Positions 1 through 8,577 are shown, counted from the stretch's first letter. The stretch: DNA of 11,803 nucleotides from Caldimonas sp. (GCA_030150305.1 JASLGD010000220.1:1-11803); one strand, 5' to 3'. The notes: generated from the letters alone by a model not told the origin. A program made the numbers and translations.

Positions 1-1410
1 CTTGGACGAGTAGTAGCCAGGGTTGCCCGGAATCTCCTCGACCGTGACCTCGGCGGCGGCGAGCGGCTTCTTCGCCTTCGTATCCTCGGACGAATTGGCC
101 GGGTCGCCATCCACATAATTCATGATCCACTTGTTCAGCCAGCGCTGCATGTCCTCGCGCTCCTTGAACGAGCCGATCTTGTCGCGGACGATGCACTTCA
201 GATAGTGCGCGAAGCGCGAGCAGGCGAACAGGTACGGCAGCCGCGCCGACAGGTTGGCGTTGGCGGTGGCGTCCGGATCGTCGTACTCGAAGGGCTTCTG
301 CAGCGACTGCGCGCCGATGAACGCGGCGAAGTCCGAGTTCTTGCGGTGCACGAGCGGCATGAAGCCGTTCTTGGCCAGCTCGGCCTCGCGCCGGTCGCTG
401 ATCGCGATCTCGGTCGGGCACTTCATCGCGACGCCGCCCTCGTCGGTCGGGAACGTGTGCGTCGGCAGGCCCTCGACTGCACCGCCCGACTCGACGCCGC
501 GGATCCGCGTGCACCAGCCATAGAGCTTGAACGAGCGGTTGATGTTGACCGCCATCGCGTAGGCGGCGTTCGCCCACGAGTACGTGCCGTGCTCGCCGCC
601 GTGCGTCTCCTCCTCGAAGTTGAACTCCTCGACGGGGCTCGTCTTGGCGCCGTACGGCAGCCGGGCGAGGAAGCGCGGCATCGCCAGGCCGACGTAGCGC
701 GAGTCCTCCGATTCGCGCAGCGACCGCCAGGCGGCGTACTCGGGAGTCGTGAAGATCTTGGTCAGGTCGCGCGGATTGGCGAGCTCCTGCCACGAGCCCA
801 TCTGCATCAGCGTCGGGCTGGCGCCTGCGATGAACGGGGTGTGCGCCGCCGCCGCCACCTTGCTCATCTCGCCGAGCAGCTCGACATCCGGCGGGCTGTG
901 GTCGAAGTGGTAGTCGCCGACGATCGTGCCGAACGGCTCGCCGCCGAACTGCCCGTACTCCTCCTCGTAGACCTTCTTGAACAGCGGGCTCTGGTCCCAC
1001 GCCGTGCCCTTGTAGCGCTTGAGCGTCTTGCCGAGATCGAGCTTGGAGATGTTCATCACGCGGATCTTCAGCATCTCGTCGGTCTCGGTGTTGTTGACGA
1101 GATAGTGAAGGCCGCGCCATGCGCTCTCGAGCTTCTGGAAATCAGGGTGGTGGAGGATCGCGTTGACCTGCTTCGACATCCTCTTGTCGAGCTCGGCGAT
1201 CATCGCCTCGATCGACATGATGACGTCGCTGCCGATCAGGTTTGTCTGCGCGAGCGCCTGCTGCGCAAGCGTGAGGACAGCCTGCTCGACGGCCGATTTC
1301 GCATCGTCGGACTTCGGCTTGAACTCCTTGTTCAGGAGCGAGGCGAACTCGCCGCCCTGGTACTCGATGCCCTGCAGCGCAGAGGGTGAATTGACTGCTT
1401 CTTCCGCCAT
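1..1410 (-). CDS. tssC: Type VI secretion sheath large subunit TssC (VipB), 3' end cut by window edge
   Basis: TssC pairs with TssB to build the contractile cytoplasmic sheath of the T6SS. The frame is open for 470 codons from an ATG at 1410 down to base 1. It begins MAEEAVNSPSALQGIEYQGG and continues through family hallmarks: an N-terminal helical region (about residues 25-80, including MSIEAMIAELDKRMSKQVNA), the block HHPDFQKLESAWRGLHYLV (about 86-105), the segment FGTIVGDYHFDH, and a late EEIPGNPGYYSSK at the edge. Family members are about 490-500 residues, so roughly 25 C-terminal residues lie outside the window. A GGAG ribosome binding site sits at 1419-1422. The gap to tssB is 27 bp, so it is translated from the same transcript. 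Identification is by recognised sequence features and by tssB context; both agree. No internal frameshift is seen. Confidence 0.96.
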   Translation of the reverse strand, partial: MAEEAVNSPSALQGIEYQGGEFASLLNKEFKPKSDDAKSAVEQAVLTLAQQALAQTNLIGSDVIMSIEAMIAELDKRMSKQVNAILHHPDFQKLESAWRGLHYLVNNTETDEMLKIRVMNISKLDLGKTLKRYKGTAWDQSPLFKKVYEEEYGQFGGEPFGTIVGDYHFDHSPPDVELLGEMSKVAAAAHTPFIAGASPTLMQMGSWQELANPRDLTKIFTTPEYAAWRSLRESEDSRYVGLAMPRFLARLPYGAKTSPVEEFNFEEETHGGEHGTYSWANAAYAMAVNINRSFKLYGWCTRIRGVESGGAVEGLPTHTFPTDEGGVAMKCPTEIAISDRREAELAKNGFMPLVHRKNSDFAAFIGAQSLQKPFEYDDPDATANANLSARLPYLFACSRFAHYLKCIVRDKIGSFKEREDMQRWLNKWIMNYVDGDPANSSEDTKAKKPLAAAEVTVEEIPGNPGYYSSK

Positions 1411-1437
1411 GGTCTGGTCTCCGCTGGGCGTTGCGAT

Positions 1438-1944
1438 TTACTGGCCGGCTGCCTCGGGCTTGCGCGCTTCGGCGAGCGACTTCAGGAGTGCCTCGTCCTT
1501 GATCACCTTGCCGATCAGCTCTTCGGCGCCGGTCTTGCCGTCCATGTAGGTGACGAGGTTGGCGAGCTGCTGTCTCGCTTCGAGAAGCTGCCTGAGGCCC
1601 TCGACCTTCGCCGCCACCGCCGCGGGCGAAAAGTCGTCCATGTTCTCGAAGGTGATGTCGACCGCCAGGTTGCCCTCTCCCGTGAGCGTGTTGGGCACCT
1701 GGAACGCGACGCGCGGCTTCATCGCCTTCATGCGGGCGTCGAAGTTGTCGACGTCGATTTCGAGGAACTTGCGCTCGGCGACCGGCGGCAGCGGCTCGCT
1801 CGGCTTGCCCGACAGGTCCGACAGCACGCCCATCACGAACGGCAGCTGGACCTTCTTCTCGGCACCGTACAGCTCGACGTCGTACTCGATCTGGACGCGC
1901 GGCGCCCGGTTGCGGGCGATGAACTTCTGGCTGCTGGTTGCCAT
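1438..1944 (-). CDS. tssB: Type VI secretion sheath small subunit TssB (VipA)
   Basis: 168 residues, the normal length for TssB, the small sheath subunit that interlocks with TssC into a contractile tube around the Hcp tube. Family signatures are clear: N-terminal SSQKFIARNRAPRVQIEYDV (residues 4-23), LPFVMGVLSDLSG (34-46), RKFLEIDVDNFDARM (58-72), and a helical C-terminal third (about 103-165) that carries the usual TssC/ClpV-contact region. The start at 1944 is supported by AAGGAG at 1953-1958, seven to eight bases upstream. It lies between tssA (20 bp upstream) and tssC (27 bp downstream), the common order in proteobacterial T6SS loci. Nothing is odd about length, frame or codon use. Confidence 0.97.
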   Translation of the reverse strand: MATSSQKFIARNRAPRVQIEYDVELYGAEKKVQLPFVMGVLSDLSGKPSEPLPPVAERKFLEIDVDNFDARMKAMKPRVAFQVPNTLTGEGNLAVDITFENMDDFSPAAVAAKVEGLRQLLEARQQLANLVTYMDGKTGAEELIGKVIKDEALLKSLAEARKPEAAGQ

Positions 1945-1964
1945 GCGATGGGCTCCTTGGTGAC

Positions 1965-2960
1965 TTACGAGTTGGCGCTGCCGGCGAGCTTCTCGACGTC
2001 CGCAACTCCGCCAGGCGCGAGATCACGGATGATGTCAATGAAGCTCTTGCTCATCAACCGCTGCGCGCGGCGAATCAGAAGCGGCGCCGGATTGCTCGGC
2101 TCGTTGCGCTCGATCCATTCGCAGACGCGATCGAGCGCACGGCTGGCGTCCTCGCGCGAGTTGATCGTTCCGGGCGGCCGGGTCGCGGTCGTCGCGCCTG
2201 CCCCGCTGCCCTGTTCGACCACGGCGCCGTTGCCGGCCGCCTTGCCCGCGGCGTCGGCGACGCGCTGCATCAGCTTCTTCAGCGGCACGAGATCGGGTGC
2301 CTGGCTCGCCTCGATCCTGCGCTCGAGCGAATTCGAGAGCGCCTGCGCTGCGTCGTAGCAGGCCTGCATCGAGCGCGCGAGCTCGGGATCGGCGCCGACG
2401 GCGGTCGCGACCTCCTGCACCACCCCGTCTTCGGTCGGCACGCTTTCGCCGGGGAACGGGTCGGCCGGGCCGAGCGCAAGCTCGATCTCGCGCACGGTCA
2501 GCGAACCACGCTGTCCGGTGAGGCTCGCCGCGCGCAGATCGGAGAGACCGCCGAGCGGGTCGGACAGAGCCCCGAGCGCGTTCACCCGCGCCGTCGGATC
2601 GTTGTTGTCGCTCGCGTCGAGCGCCGGGTGGACCGCTTCCCAATAGCGATCGAGCAGACCCTCGACGAGTCGCAGCCCGCAGGCAGCATCACGCAGGCCC
2701 CGCAGCCTGGCGCCGCTGCGCGTCAGCCAGACCGCGACCCGCAGATCGCGGGTGCGCTGCGCCAGCTCCGACGCCCGCGCGTGCACGGTCGGCCAGTCGG
2801 GAGGCTCGGCCGGGTAGATGTTGTCGCCGTACTGGCGCTCGGGCTTGCCGGCGGCGGCTTCGAGCATCGCCTGGAACGCCGGGTCGTACTCGAGATCGGG
2901 ACCGCACGGAGCGTCAGCCGCAAGCGGCGCCAGCAATGTGTCGAGATCGGGGTCAGACAT
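1965..2960 (-). CDS. tssA: Type VI secretion protein TssA, short form (ImpA N-terminal domain)
   Basis: 331 residues. TssA attaches to the T6SS baseplate and helps prime or cap sheath/tube assembly in the cytoplasm. The N-terminal part (about residues 8-130) matches the ImpA_N family, with PCGPDLEYDPAF at 18-29, YPAEPPDWPTV near 49-59, and LRVAVWLTRSGARLRGL at 73-89, followed by LLDRYWEAVHPALDASDNND. A less conserved middle and a Gly/Ala/Thr-rich linker (about 239-264) lead to a conserved C-terminal block (SREDASRALDRVCEWIERNE, PLLIRRAQRLMSKSFIDIIRDL; 268-314). Length and C-terminus fit the short TssA class (like the roughly 340-residue Pseudomonas TssA1) rather than the long capping class. 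It is the first gene of the visible tssA-B-C operon. The ribosome binding site upstream of the ATG is weak. Confidence 0.93.
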   Translation of the reverse strand: MSDPDLDTLLAPLAADAPCGPDLEYDPAFQAMLEAAAGKPERQYGDNIYPAEPPDWPTVHARASELAQRTRDLRVAVWLTRSGARLRGLRDAACGLRLVEGLLDRYWEAVHPALDASDNNDPTARVNALGALSDPLGGLSDLRAASLTGQRGSLTVREIELALGPADPFPGESVPTEDGVVQEVATAVGADPELARSMQACYDAAQALSNSLERRIEASQAPDLVPLKKLMQRVADAAGKAAGNGAVVEQGSGAGATTATRPPGTINSREDASRALDRVCEWIERNEPSNPAPLLIRRAQRLMSKSFIDIIRDLAPGGVADVEKLAGSANS

Positions 2961-2990
2961 GCAGCAGCGGCTCTGGGGCTTCGCGTTCGC

Positions 2991-3006
2991 TGCACTCTAG
3001 GCGCCA
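2991..3006 (-). promoter_or_regulatory. Candidate sigma-54 (-24/-12) promoter for tssABC
   Basis: Read on the minus strand the site is TGGCGCCTAGAGTGCA. It has GG and GC separated by exactly 10 bases, as required for RpoN promoters (consensus TGGCAC-N5-TTGC). Mismatches are the A of GGCAC, the following G and one T of TTGC. The -12 GC lies about 31 bp upstream of the tssA ATG, which would place a transcript start near 2980 and leave a leader of about 20 nt. Several T6SS operons are known to be RpoN-dependent. No sigma-54 activator gene is visible in the window, and the match is imperfect, so this is only a candidate. Confidence 0.35.
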
Positions 3007-3037
3007 GTCGGCGCGGCGGCAGCGGTCGAAAGTCATG

Positions 3038-3061
3038 TCGGACGGCGCGAGGGACGTCCGA
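3038..3061. repeat. Inverted repeat between luxR-type gene and tssA
   Basis: A perfect 7-bp inverted repeat, TCGGACG at 3038-3044 and CGTCCGA at 3055-3061, separated by 10 bases. It lies 9 bp downstream of the response regulator stop codon and about 32 bp upstream of the candidate tssA promoter. It has no T-run on the minus strand, so it does not look like an ordinary intrinsic terminator. It could be a weak mRNA 3' structure or a protein-binding site. In such GC-rich DNA it may also be chance. Confidence 0.3.
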
Positions 3062-3070
3062 GCAGAGCGC

Positions 3071-3775
3071 TCAGCGAAAGAGGCTGACCATGTGCGCGCG
3101 CGACTTGACGTCGAGCGCGAGCAGGAGCGAGGACACGTAGTTCTTGACCGTGCCGAGCGACAGACGCATCGAGTTGCTGATCTCCTGGTTGTTGCACCCC
3201 GAGAGGACGAGCTCGAGGATCTCCAGGTGGCGGGGCCCGAGCTGGGCGACGCGGTCGTACATCGACGACGCCGGCATCCCGGGAAAGAGCGCCTTGCTCG
3301 CCGCGCACCCCGGCGTGTGGGGACCCGCGGTCGGCCAGAGCAGCGCCGAGAGCGTCGCCCGCATCTCGGCGGCCGCGGCCCCCTTGGCGACGTAGCCGAC
3401 CGCGCCGAGCGCCTGCGCCTGGCGGACGACGAACTCGTCCTGCGTCGCGCTGAACACTGCGATGCGCGCCTGCGGGAACTCCTGGAGGAACTGCCTGAGC
3501 CCCTGCAGGCCCTTGCAGTCGGCGAGGTTGAGGTCGAGGAGGACGGCGTCGACGTCGCCTTCGCGCCGGTAGACGTCGAGCGCCTCGCGCAGCGTGCTCG
3601 CCTCGAGCCAGTCGAGGGCGACGCCGAGCAGCTCGGTGTAGAGCGCCTTCGCGCCGTAACGGACGAGCTCGTGGTCGTCGACGAGGAGGAGCTTTCGCCT
3701 GAGCTCGGACGGGGCGAGCACCGGCGGGGTTGTCGTGATGCTGCGGCCGCTCGGAGCTGGCGCGATCGAAACCAT
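3071..3775 (-). CDS. LuxR/NarL-family two-component response regulator
   Basis: 234 residues. A receiver domain (about 28-145) has the acidic pair D33-D34 in LLLVDDHELVR, the phospho-accepting D81 in AVLLDLNLAD, S109 of the Ser/Thr switch (FSAT), and the invariant Lys K131 in GYVAKGA. A LuxR-type helix-turn-helix follows (about 178-234): LGPRHLEILELVLSGCNNQE then ISNSMRLSLGTVKNYVSSLL, which is the DNA-binding unit. The usual PRE of the LTPRE motif is PRH here. It should bind DNA as a dimer when phosphorylated. The ATG at 3775 has a GAGGGG-like ribosome binding site (complement of 3781-3787). It is divergent from a hybrid histidine kinase gene, the probable phosphodonor, and lies immediately upstream of tssA on the same strand. 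Family is certain; target genes are not known. Confidence 0.93.
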   Translation of the reverse strand: MVSIAPAPSGRSITTTPPVLAPSELRRKLLLVDDHELVRYGAKALYTELLGVALDWLEASTLREALDVYRREGDVDAVLLDLNLADCKGLQGLRQFLQEFPQARIAVFSATQDEFVVRQAQALGAVGYVAKGAAAAEMRATLSALLWPTAGPHTPGCAASKALFPGMPASSMYDRVAQLGPRHLEILELVLSGCNNQEISNSMRLSLGTVKNYVSSLLLALDVKSRAHMVSLFR

Positions 3776-3914
3776 GACGGCCCCTCTTCTTGCAGAATCG
3801 TCCTGCGCAGTTCGCCCGCGAGGCGCTTGCGCAAAAGCACGGCAGCGGGAAACGGGAGCGGCATCTTAGGCTCGACGCCGCCGATTTGCACCACCAAAAC
3901 TAGGGACGCACGTC
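3776..3914. promoter_or_regulatory. Divergent intergenic region between response regulator and hybrid kinase
   Basis: 139 bp separate the two divergent start codons, so both promoters and any shared operator should lie here. The only distinct element I see is the 8-bp palindrome TTGCGCAA at 3827-3834, near the middle. I find no convincing -35/-10 pair on either strand. Autoregulation by the LuxR-type protein from this region would be typical but is inference. Confidence 0.4.
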
Positions 3915-5786
3915 GTGCCTGTCGCCTCGTCGTCGATGCCCGAGTCGATCGAGCCGCTCCTCGGCGACGCGGCCTCGCTCGCGCCACGAACTGCTCGCAA
4001 ACCCGAATCCGCGCGCGGGAACGTTGCGCCGGCGAGCACCGCCGAGCGCGTTGCCGGCGGGCCGGCCGCGAGCGCAGCGACCGACGCCGAGGTGCGTCGG
4101 CTGTACGACCACGCGGGCGCCACGACCACCGCCGGGATCGCCGTCGCGCTCTGCGTCTGGCTCCTGCTCGAGCACGAGCGCGGCGCCGCCGCCACGCTCG
4201 GCTGGGCGGTTGCGATCCACGCGGTCCAGCTGGCCACGCTGGGCTTGCTCTGGGCGTATCGCCGCGACGAGCACGCGACGGTCGCGCCGCTGCTGTGGCA
4301 ACGCCGTTTTCGCGTCGCGGTCGGCCTCGGTGCCGCGGTCTGGGGAGCGGCCGCGCTGGTCTTCCTGCCCGGCGCCGATCTCGCGCACGCGGCGTTCCTC
4401 GTGCTCGTCTTCGTCGGCGTCGCCGTCATCGGCGCCGTCGCGATCGCGACCGACCGTGCGTCGATCGCTCTCTGGATCGTGCCGCTGACGGTTCCTGCGC
4501 CGGTCGTGCTCGCCGCGATGGGCGGCCGCGCGCAGATTGCGCTCGCGGCGGTCGCCGCTGCGTTCGCCGCGATCCTGCTGCGGCTGATGCTCGCGCAGAA
4601 CCGCCTGCTCAGCACGACGCTTCGGGCGCAGACCGAGAACGCCGCGCTGGTCGAGCGGCTGCACCGCCAGATGGAGCTGACGGCGCAGGCGAGCCGCGAG
4701 AAGAGCCAGTTCCTCGCGTCGGCCAGCCACGACTTGCGCCAGCCGCTGCACGCGCTCAGCTTCTTCGGCGCGACGCTCGAACGGCGGATGGCCGGATCGA
4801 TCGACGAGCCGCTGATCTACAACATGATGCGGTCGATCGAGGCGCTCGACAGATCGTTCGGCGCGATCCTCGACATCTCCAAGCTCGACGCCGGCGCAGT
4901 CGAGCCGCACGTCCAGTCGTTCCCGATCCGCGACCTCTTTCGCCGGCTGCAGATGGGCTTTGCCGGGCAGGCCGAGGAGGCTGGCCTGCAGCTGCGCTTC
5001 CGCCCTGCGGGCAAGGTGGTGACGAGCGACCCGCAGCTGCTCGAGCGCATCGTCGGCAACCTCGTTCAGAACGGGCTGCGCTACTGCCGGCCGGGCGGCG
5101 GCGTGCTGGTCACGGCCCGGCGGCGGCGCGGCGGCGTCAGCGTCGAGGTCTGGGACAGCGGCATCGGCATCGCCGAGGACGAGCTGCCGAGGATCTTCGA
5201 CGAGTTCTACCAGGTCGCGAATCCGCAGCGCGATCGCAGCAAGGGCCTCGGCATGGGCCTCGCGATCGTCAAGCGGCTGAGCGCCCTGCTGGGCCACGAG
5301 CTCACGGTGCGCTCGCGGCCGGGAGCGGGAAGCGTCTTTCGGGTCTGGATCGCGCGCGTTCCTGCGGCGCAGATCGAAGAGTTCGCGGTCGCGGCGGAGA
5401 CGGTGCCGGGCGCGCTCGAGGATTCCCGCACGGTGCTCCTCCTCGACGACGAGGAGGCGATCCGCACCAGCGTCGGCGAGTTGCTCGCGGAGTGGGGCTA
5501 CGAGGTGATCGCGGTGTCGAGCACGGCCGACGCGCTCACCGCGGTCAGGCGCCGCCTCGGCGCGATCGACGCGATCGTCTCGGACCTGCGCCTGCGCGCC
5601 GGCGAGGACGGCATCCGGGCGATCGAACAGGTGCGCCAGGCCTGCGGATTCGCCGTCCCGGCCATCCTCGTCACCGGCGACACCGCGCCCGAGCAGGTGC
5701 TGCGGGTGCACGAGAGCGGCCACATCGTGCTCTACAAGCCGGTGCAGCCCAAGGAGCTGCTGACCGTGCTCAGAAAGCTCGCCTGA
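3915..5786 (+). CDS. Hybrid sensor histidine kinase/response regulator, membrane-bound
   Basis: 623 residues from a GTG at 3915; an in-frame ATG at 3936 (residue 8) is an equally plausible start. Six hydrophobic helices are predicted within about residues 72-226 with only short loops, so the sensor is probably intramembrane. Then come an apparent coiled coil (about 230-262), the dimerisation/phosphotransfer domain with H272 in SASHDLRQPLHAL, and an ATPase domain with N box N382/N386 (GNLVQNGLRY), G1 DSGIGIA (414-420), F box FDEFYQ (428-433) and G2 GLGMGLAI (444-451). The C-terminal receiver (about 506-622) has D511-D512, phospho-accepting D557, T587 and K608. All catalytic residues are present. 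It is divergent from the LuxR-type regulator, and the likely relay is His272 to that regulator, with the attached receiver modulating flux. The signal is unknown. Confidence 0.94.
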   Translation: MPVASSSMPESIEPLLGDAASLAPRTARKPESARGNVAPASTAERVAGGPAASAATDAEVRRLYDHAGATTTAGIAVALCVWLLLEHERGAAATLGWAVAIHAVQLATLGLLWAYRRDEHATVAPLLWQRRFRVAVGLGAAVWGAAALVFLPGADLAHAAFLVLVFVGVAVIGAVAIATDRASIALWIVPLTVPAPVVLAAMGGRAQIALAAVAAAFAAILLRLMLAQNRLLSTTLRAQTENAALVERLHRQMELTAQASREKSQFLASASHDLRQPLHALSFFGATLERRMAGSIDEPLIYNMMRSIEALDRSFGAILDISKLDAGAVEPHVQSFPIRDLFRRLQMGFAGQAEEAGLQLRFRPAGKVVTSDPQLLERIVGNLVQNGLRYCRPGGGVLVTARRRRGGVSVEVWDSGIGIAEDELPRIFDEFYQVANPQRDRSKGLGMGLAIVKRLSALLGHELTVRSRPGAGSVFRVWIARVPAAQIEEFAVAAETVPGALEDSRTVLLLDDEEAIRTSVGELLAEWGYEVIAVSSTADALTAVRRRLGAIDAIVSDLRLRAGEDGIRAIEQVRQACGFAVPAILVTGDTAPEQVLRVHESGHIVLYKPVQPKELLTVLRKLA

Positions 5787-5798
5787 GCCGCGGCTCAG
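5783..5798. repeat. Perfect 16-bp palindrome spanning both convergent stop codons
   Basis: CTGAGCCGCGGCTCAG is its own reverse complement. The kinase TGA (5784-5786) is in the left arm and the HAD-hydrolase stop (TCA at 5795-5797 on the plus strand) is in the right arm. As RNA it could fold to a 6-bp stem with a CGCG loop from either strand. There is no adjacent U-run, so if it ends or stabilises transcripts it is not a canonical intrinsic terminator. Confidence 0.5.
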
Positions 5799-6394
5799 CG
5801 CGACAGCCAGTAGTCGGCGAAGCGGGGCAGATCCTGGTGGATCGAGCGCGCCAGCGCGAGCTCGGGCCCGGCATTCGGGCTGCCGTTCGGCGCCCGCAGG
5901 ATCAGCGCGGTATGGACCGCCGCCGGCACGCCGCGAAAGTACGGCAGGTAGTCGTCGACGAACGCTTCTGGCGCGAGCGCGGCGATCGCGTCGGCCTTGG
6001 GGCTGCGCTCGCCAGCCGCGTTCCCGGTCGCGTAGACGCGTTCGATCGGAAAGCCGTGGTCGCGCAGGTTGCGTAGCCTCGCCGCCTCGTGCTCGAGGTC
6101 GAGCGCCGAGACGCAGACGAGGTCGAAGCCAGCGTCATGGAGGCGGTGGCAGGCGGCGAGCGCGCCCTCGATCGCCGGCACCGACGACCAGAACTCGCTG
6201 TCGAAGTGGCGGCGGAAGTGGGCGCGCCGCTCTTCGTCGAGGCGCTCCACCAGCCAGCGGTCCATCGGCCAGTAGGCTTGCGGGTCGCGCTCGGCCGGTG
6301 GCTCCCCGAACGCGCGCTGCCAGGCACCAGCGTAGCCGAGGTGAAAGTCGAGGAGGACGCCGTCGGCGTCGAGGGCGATCAGCGGGCGGGGCAC
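5795..6394 (-). CDS. HAD-superfamily hydrolase, possibly 5'-nucleotidase (NT5C)-like phosphatase
   Basis: 199 residues starting with GTG at 6394; no better start or clear ribosome binding site is seen. Core HAD motifs are complete. Motif I is ALDADGVLLD with nucleophile D9 and acid/base D11. Motif II is Ser96 in VCVSALD. Motif III Lys is probably K133 in RSPKADAI. Motif IV is FVDDYLP with D147/D148 for Mg2+. A small helical cap (about residues 20-72) lies between motifs I and II, and IEGALAACHRLHDAGFDLVC (75-94) resembles the segment before motif II in cytosolic deoxynucleotidases. Predicted role: Mg2+-dependent cytoplasmic phosphatase on a small phosphorylated metabolite; substrate unknown. 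It converges on the hybrid kinase gene (8 bp between stops) and is divergent from groES. Confidence 0.85.
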   Translation of the reverse strand: MPRPLIALDADGVLLDFHLGYAGAWQRAFGEPPAERDPQAYWPMDRWLVERLDEERRAHFRRHFDSEFWSSVPAIEGALAACHRLHDAGFDLVCVSALDLEHEAARLRNLRDHGFPIERVYATGNAAGERSPKADAIAALAPEAFVDDYLPYFRGVPAAVHTALILRAPNGSPNAGPELALARSIHQDLPRFADYWLSR

Positions 6395-6453
6395 GGCGAG
6401 ACTGTAACGAGCCCGACGCGAGCGAACTGTCGCTTGGTCGACGTCGGTCCCCC

Positions 6454-6481
6454 TTGAAAACCGGGGTCGGGTCCCTATAAT
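6454..6481 (+). promoter_or_regulatory. groESL promoter, sigma-70 type overlapping a sigma-32-like match
   Basis: TTGAAA at 6454-6459 and a perfect TATAAT at 6476-6481 are 16 bp apart, giving a strong sigma-70 promoter. The same bases also fit the heat-shock form: CTTGAA at 6453-6458 preceded by CC, and CCCTATAA at 6473-6480, 14 bp apart (E. coli sigma-32 consensus CTTGAA, 13-15 bp, CCCCAT). The predicted start near 6488 coincides with the CIRCE operator. Basal and heat-induced transcription from one site is inferred. Confidence 0.8.
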
Positions 6482-6488
6482 CGTCCTG

Positions 6489-6515
6489 CTAGCACTCGTT
6501 TGCGTTGAGTGCTAA
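6489..6515 (+). promoter_or_regulatory. CIRCE operator (HrcA binding site)
   Basis: The arms CTAGCACTC (6489-6497) and GAGTGCTAA (6507-6515) flank a 9-bp spacer. The consensus is TTAGCACTC-N9-GAGTGCTAA, so only the second-outermost base pair region differs, with C for T at 6489. CIRCE is the operator of the HrcA repressor, whose activity depends on the GroE chaperonin itself. Its position at the predicted transcription start and in the 5' leader fits direct repression. hrcA is not in the window. Confidence 0.95.
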
Positions 6516-6572
6516 TGAGACAACCGCCGCCCCACCGCCTCCCGGCAGGCGGTCCCGAGCCCCCTCAATCCC

Positions 6573-6578
6573 AAGGAG
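6573..6578 (+). promoter_or_regulatory. groES ribosome binding site
   Basis: AAGGAG ends 5 bases before the ATG at 6584. This fixes the groES start there rather than at the in-frame ATG 25 codons upstream (6509), which lies inside the CIRCE operator and would add residues absent from GroES proteins. Confidence 0.85.
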
Positions 6579-6583
6579 ATCGC

Positions 6584-6874
6584 ATGAAACTTCGTCCGTT
6601 GCACGACCGCGTGGTCGTCAAGCGCGTGGAGCAGGAAACCCGGACCGCGTCCGGAATCGTCATCCCCGACAACGCCGCCGAGAAGCCCGACCAGGGCGAG
6701 GTGCTGTCGGTCGGCCCCGGCAAGCGCAACGAGCGCGGCGACATCACGACCATGAACGTCAAGGTCGGCGACCGCATTCTCTTCGGCAAGTACAGCGGGC
6801 AGACCGTCAAGGTCGACGGCGACGAGCTCCTGGTGATGCGCGAAGAGGACATCTTCGCCGTCGTCGAGAAGTAA
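6584..6874 (+). CDS. groES: Co-chaperonin GroES (Hsp10)
   Basis: 96 residues, the normal length, beginning MKLRPLHDRVVVKR. GroES forms a heptameric lid that closes the GroEL chamber during ATP-driven folding of cytosolic proteins. The mobile loop that contacts GroEL is visible at about residues 16-34 with the hydrophobic tripeptide IVI (SGIVIPDNA). The roof and C-terminal strand (DELLVMREEDIFAVVE) are typical. The start is set by the AAGGAG at 6573-6578. groEL follows after 25 bp in the same transcript. Regulation is expected from the sigma-70/sigma-32 promoter and the CIRCE operator just upstream. Confidence 0.98.
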   Translation: MKLRPLHDRVVVKRVEQETRTASGIVIPDNAAEKPDQGEVLSVGPGKRNERGDITTMNVKVGDRILFGKYSGQTVKVDGDELLVMREEDIFAVVEK

Positions 6875-6899
6875 TCAGCAGAAAGAATCCGGAGTCAAC

Positions 6900-8555
<1,656 letters not shown>

Positions 8556-8577
8556 CCTCGTCCCGCCGGGACTTGCG

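Noticed and set aside
205..1389. A 394-codon plus-strand open frame opposite tssC
   Set aside because: The minus-strand translation is clearly TssC; the plus-strand product is compositionally biased and unrecognisable.
2936..6076. A 1046-codon plus-strand open frame crossing the response regulator, hybrid kinase and HAD gene
   Set aside because: It is Arg/Ala-rich low-complexity translation, overlaps three well supported genes in other frames, and comes from high GC at third codon positions removing stops.
6509..6583. Upstream in-frame ATG extending groES by 25 codons
   Set aside because: It lies within CIRCE at the edge of the transcript, lacks a ribosome binding site, and would give a GroES longer than any typical member.
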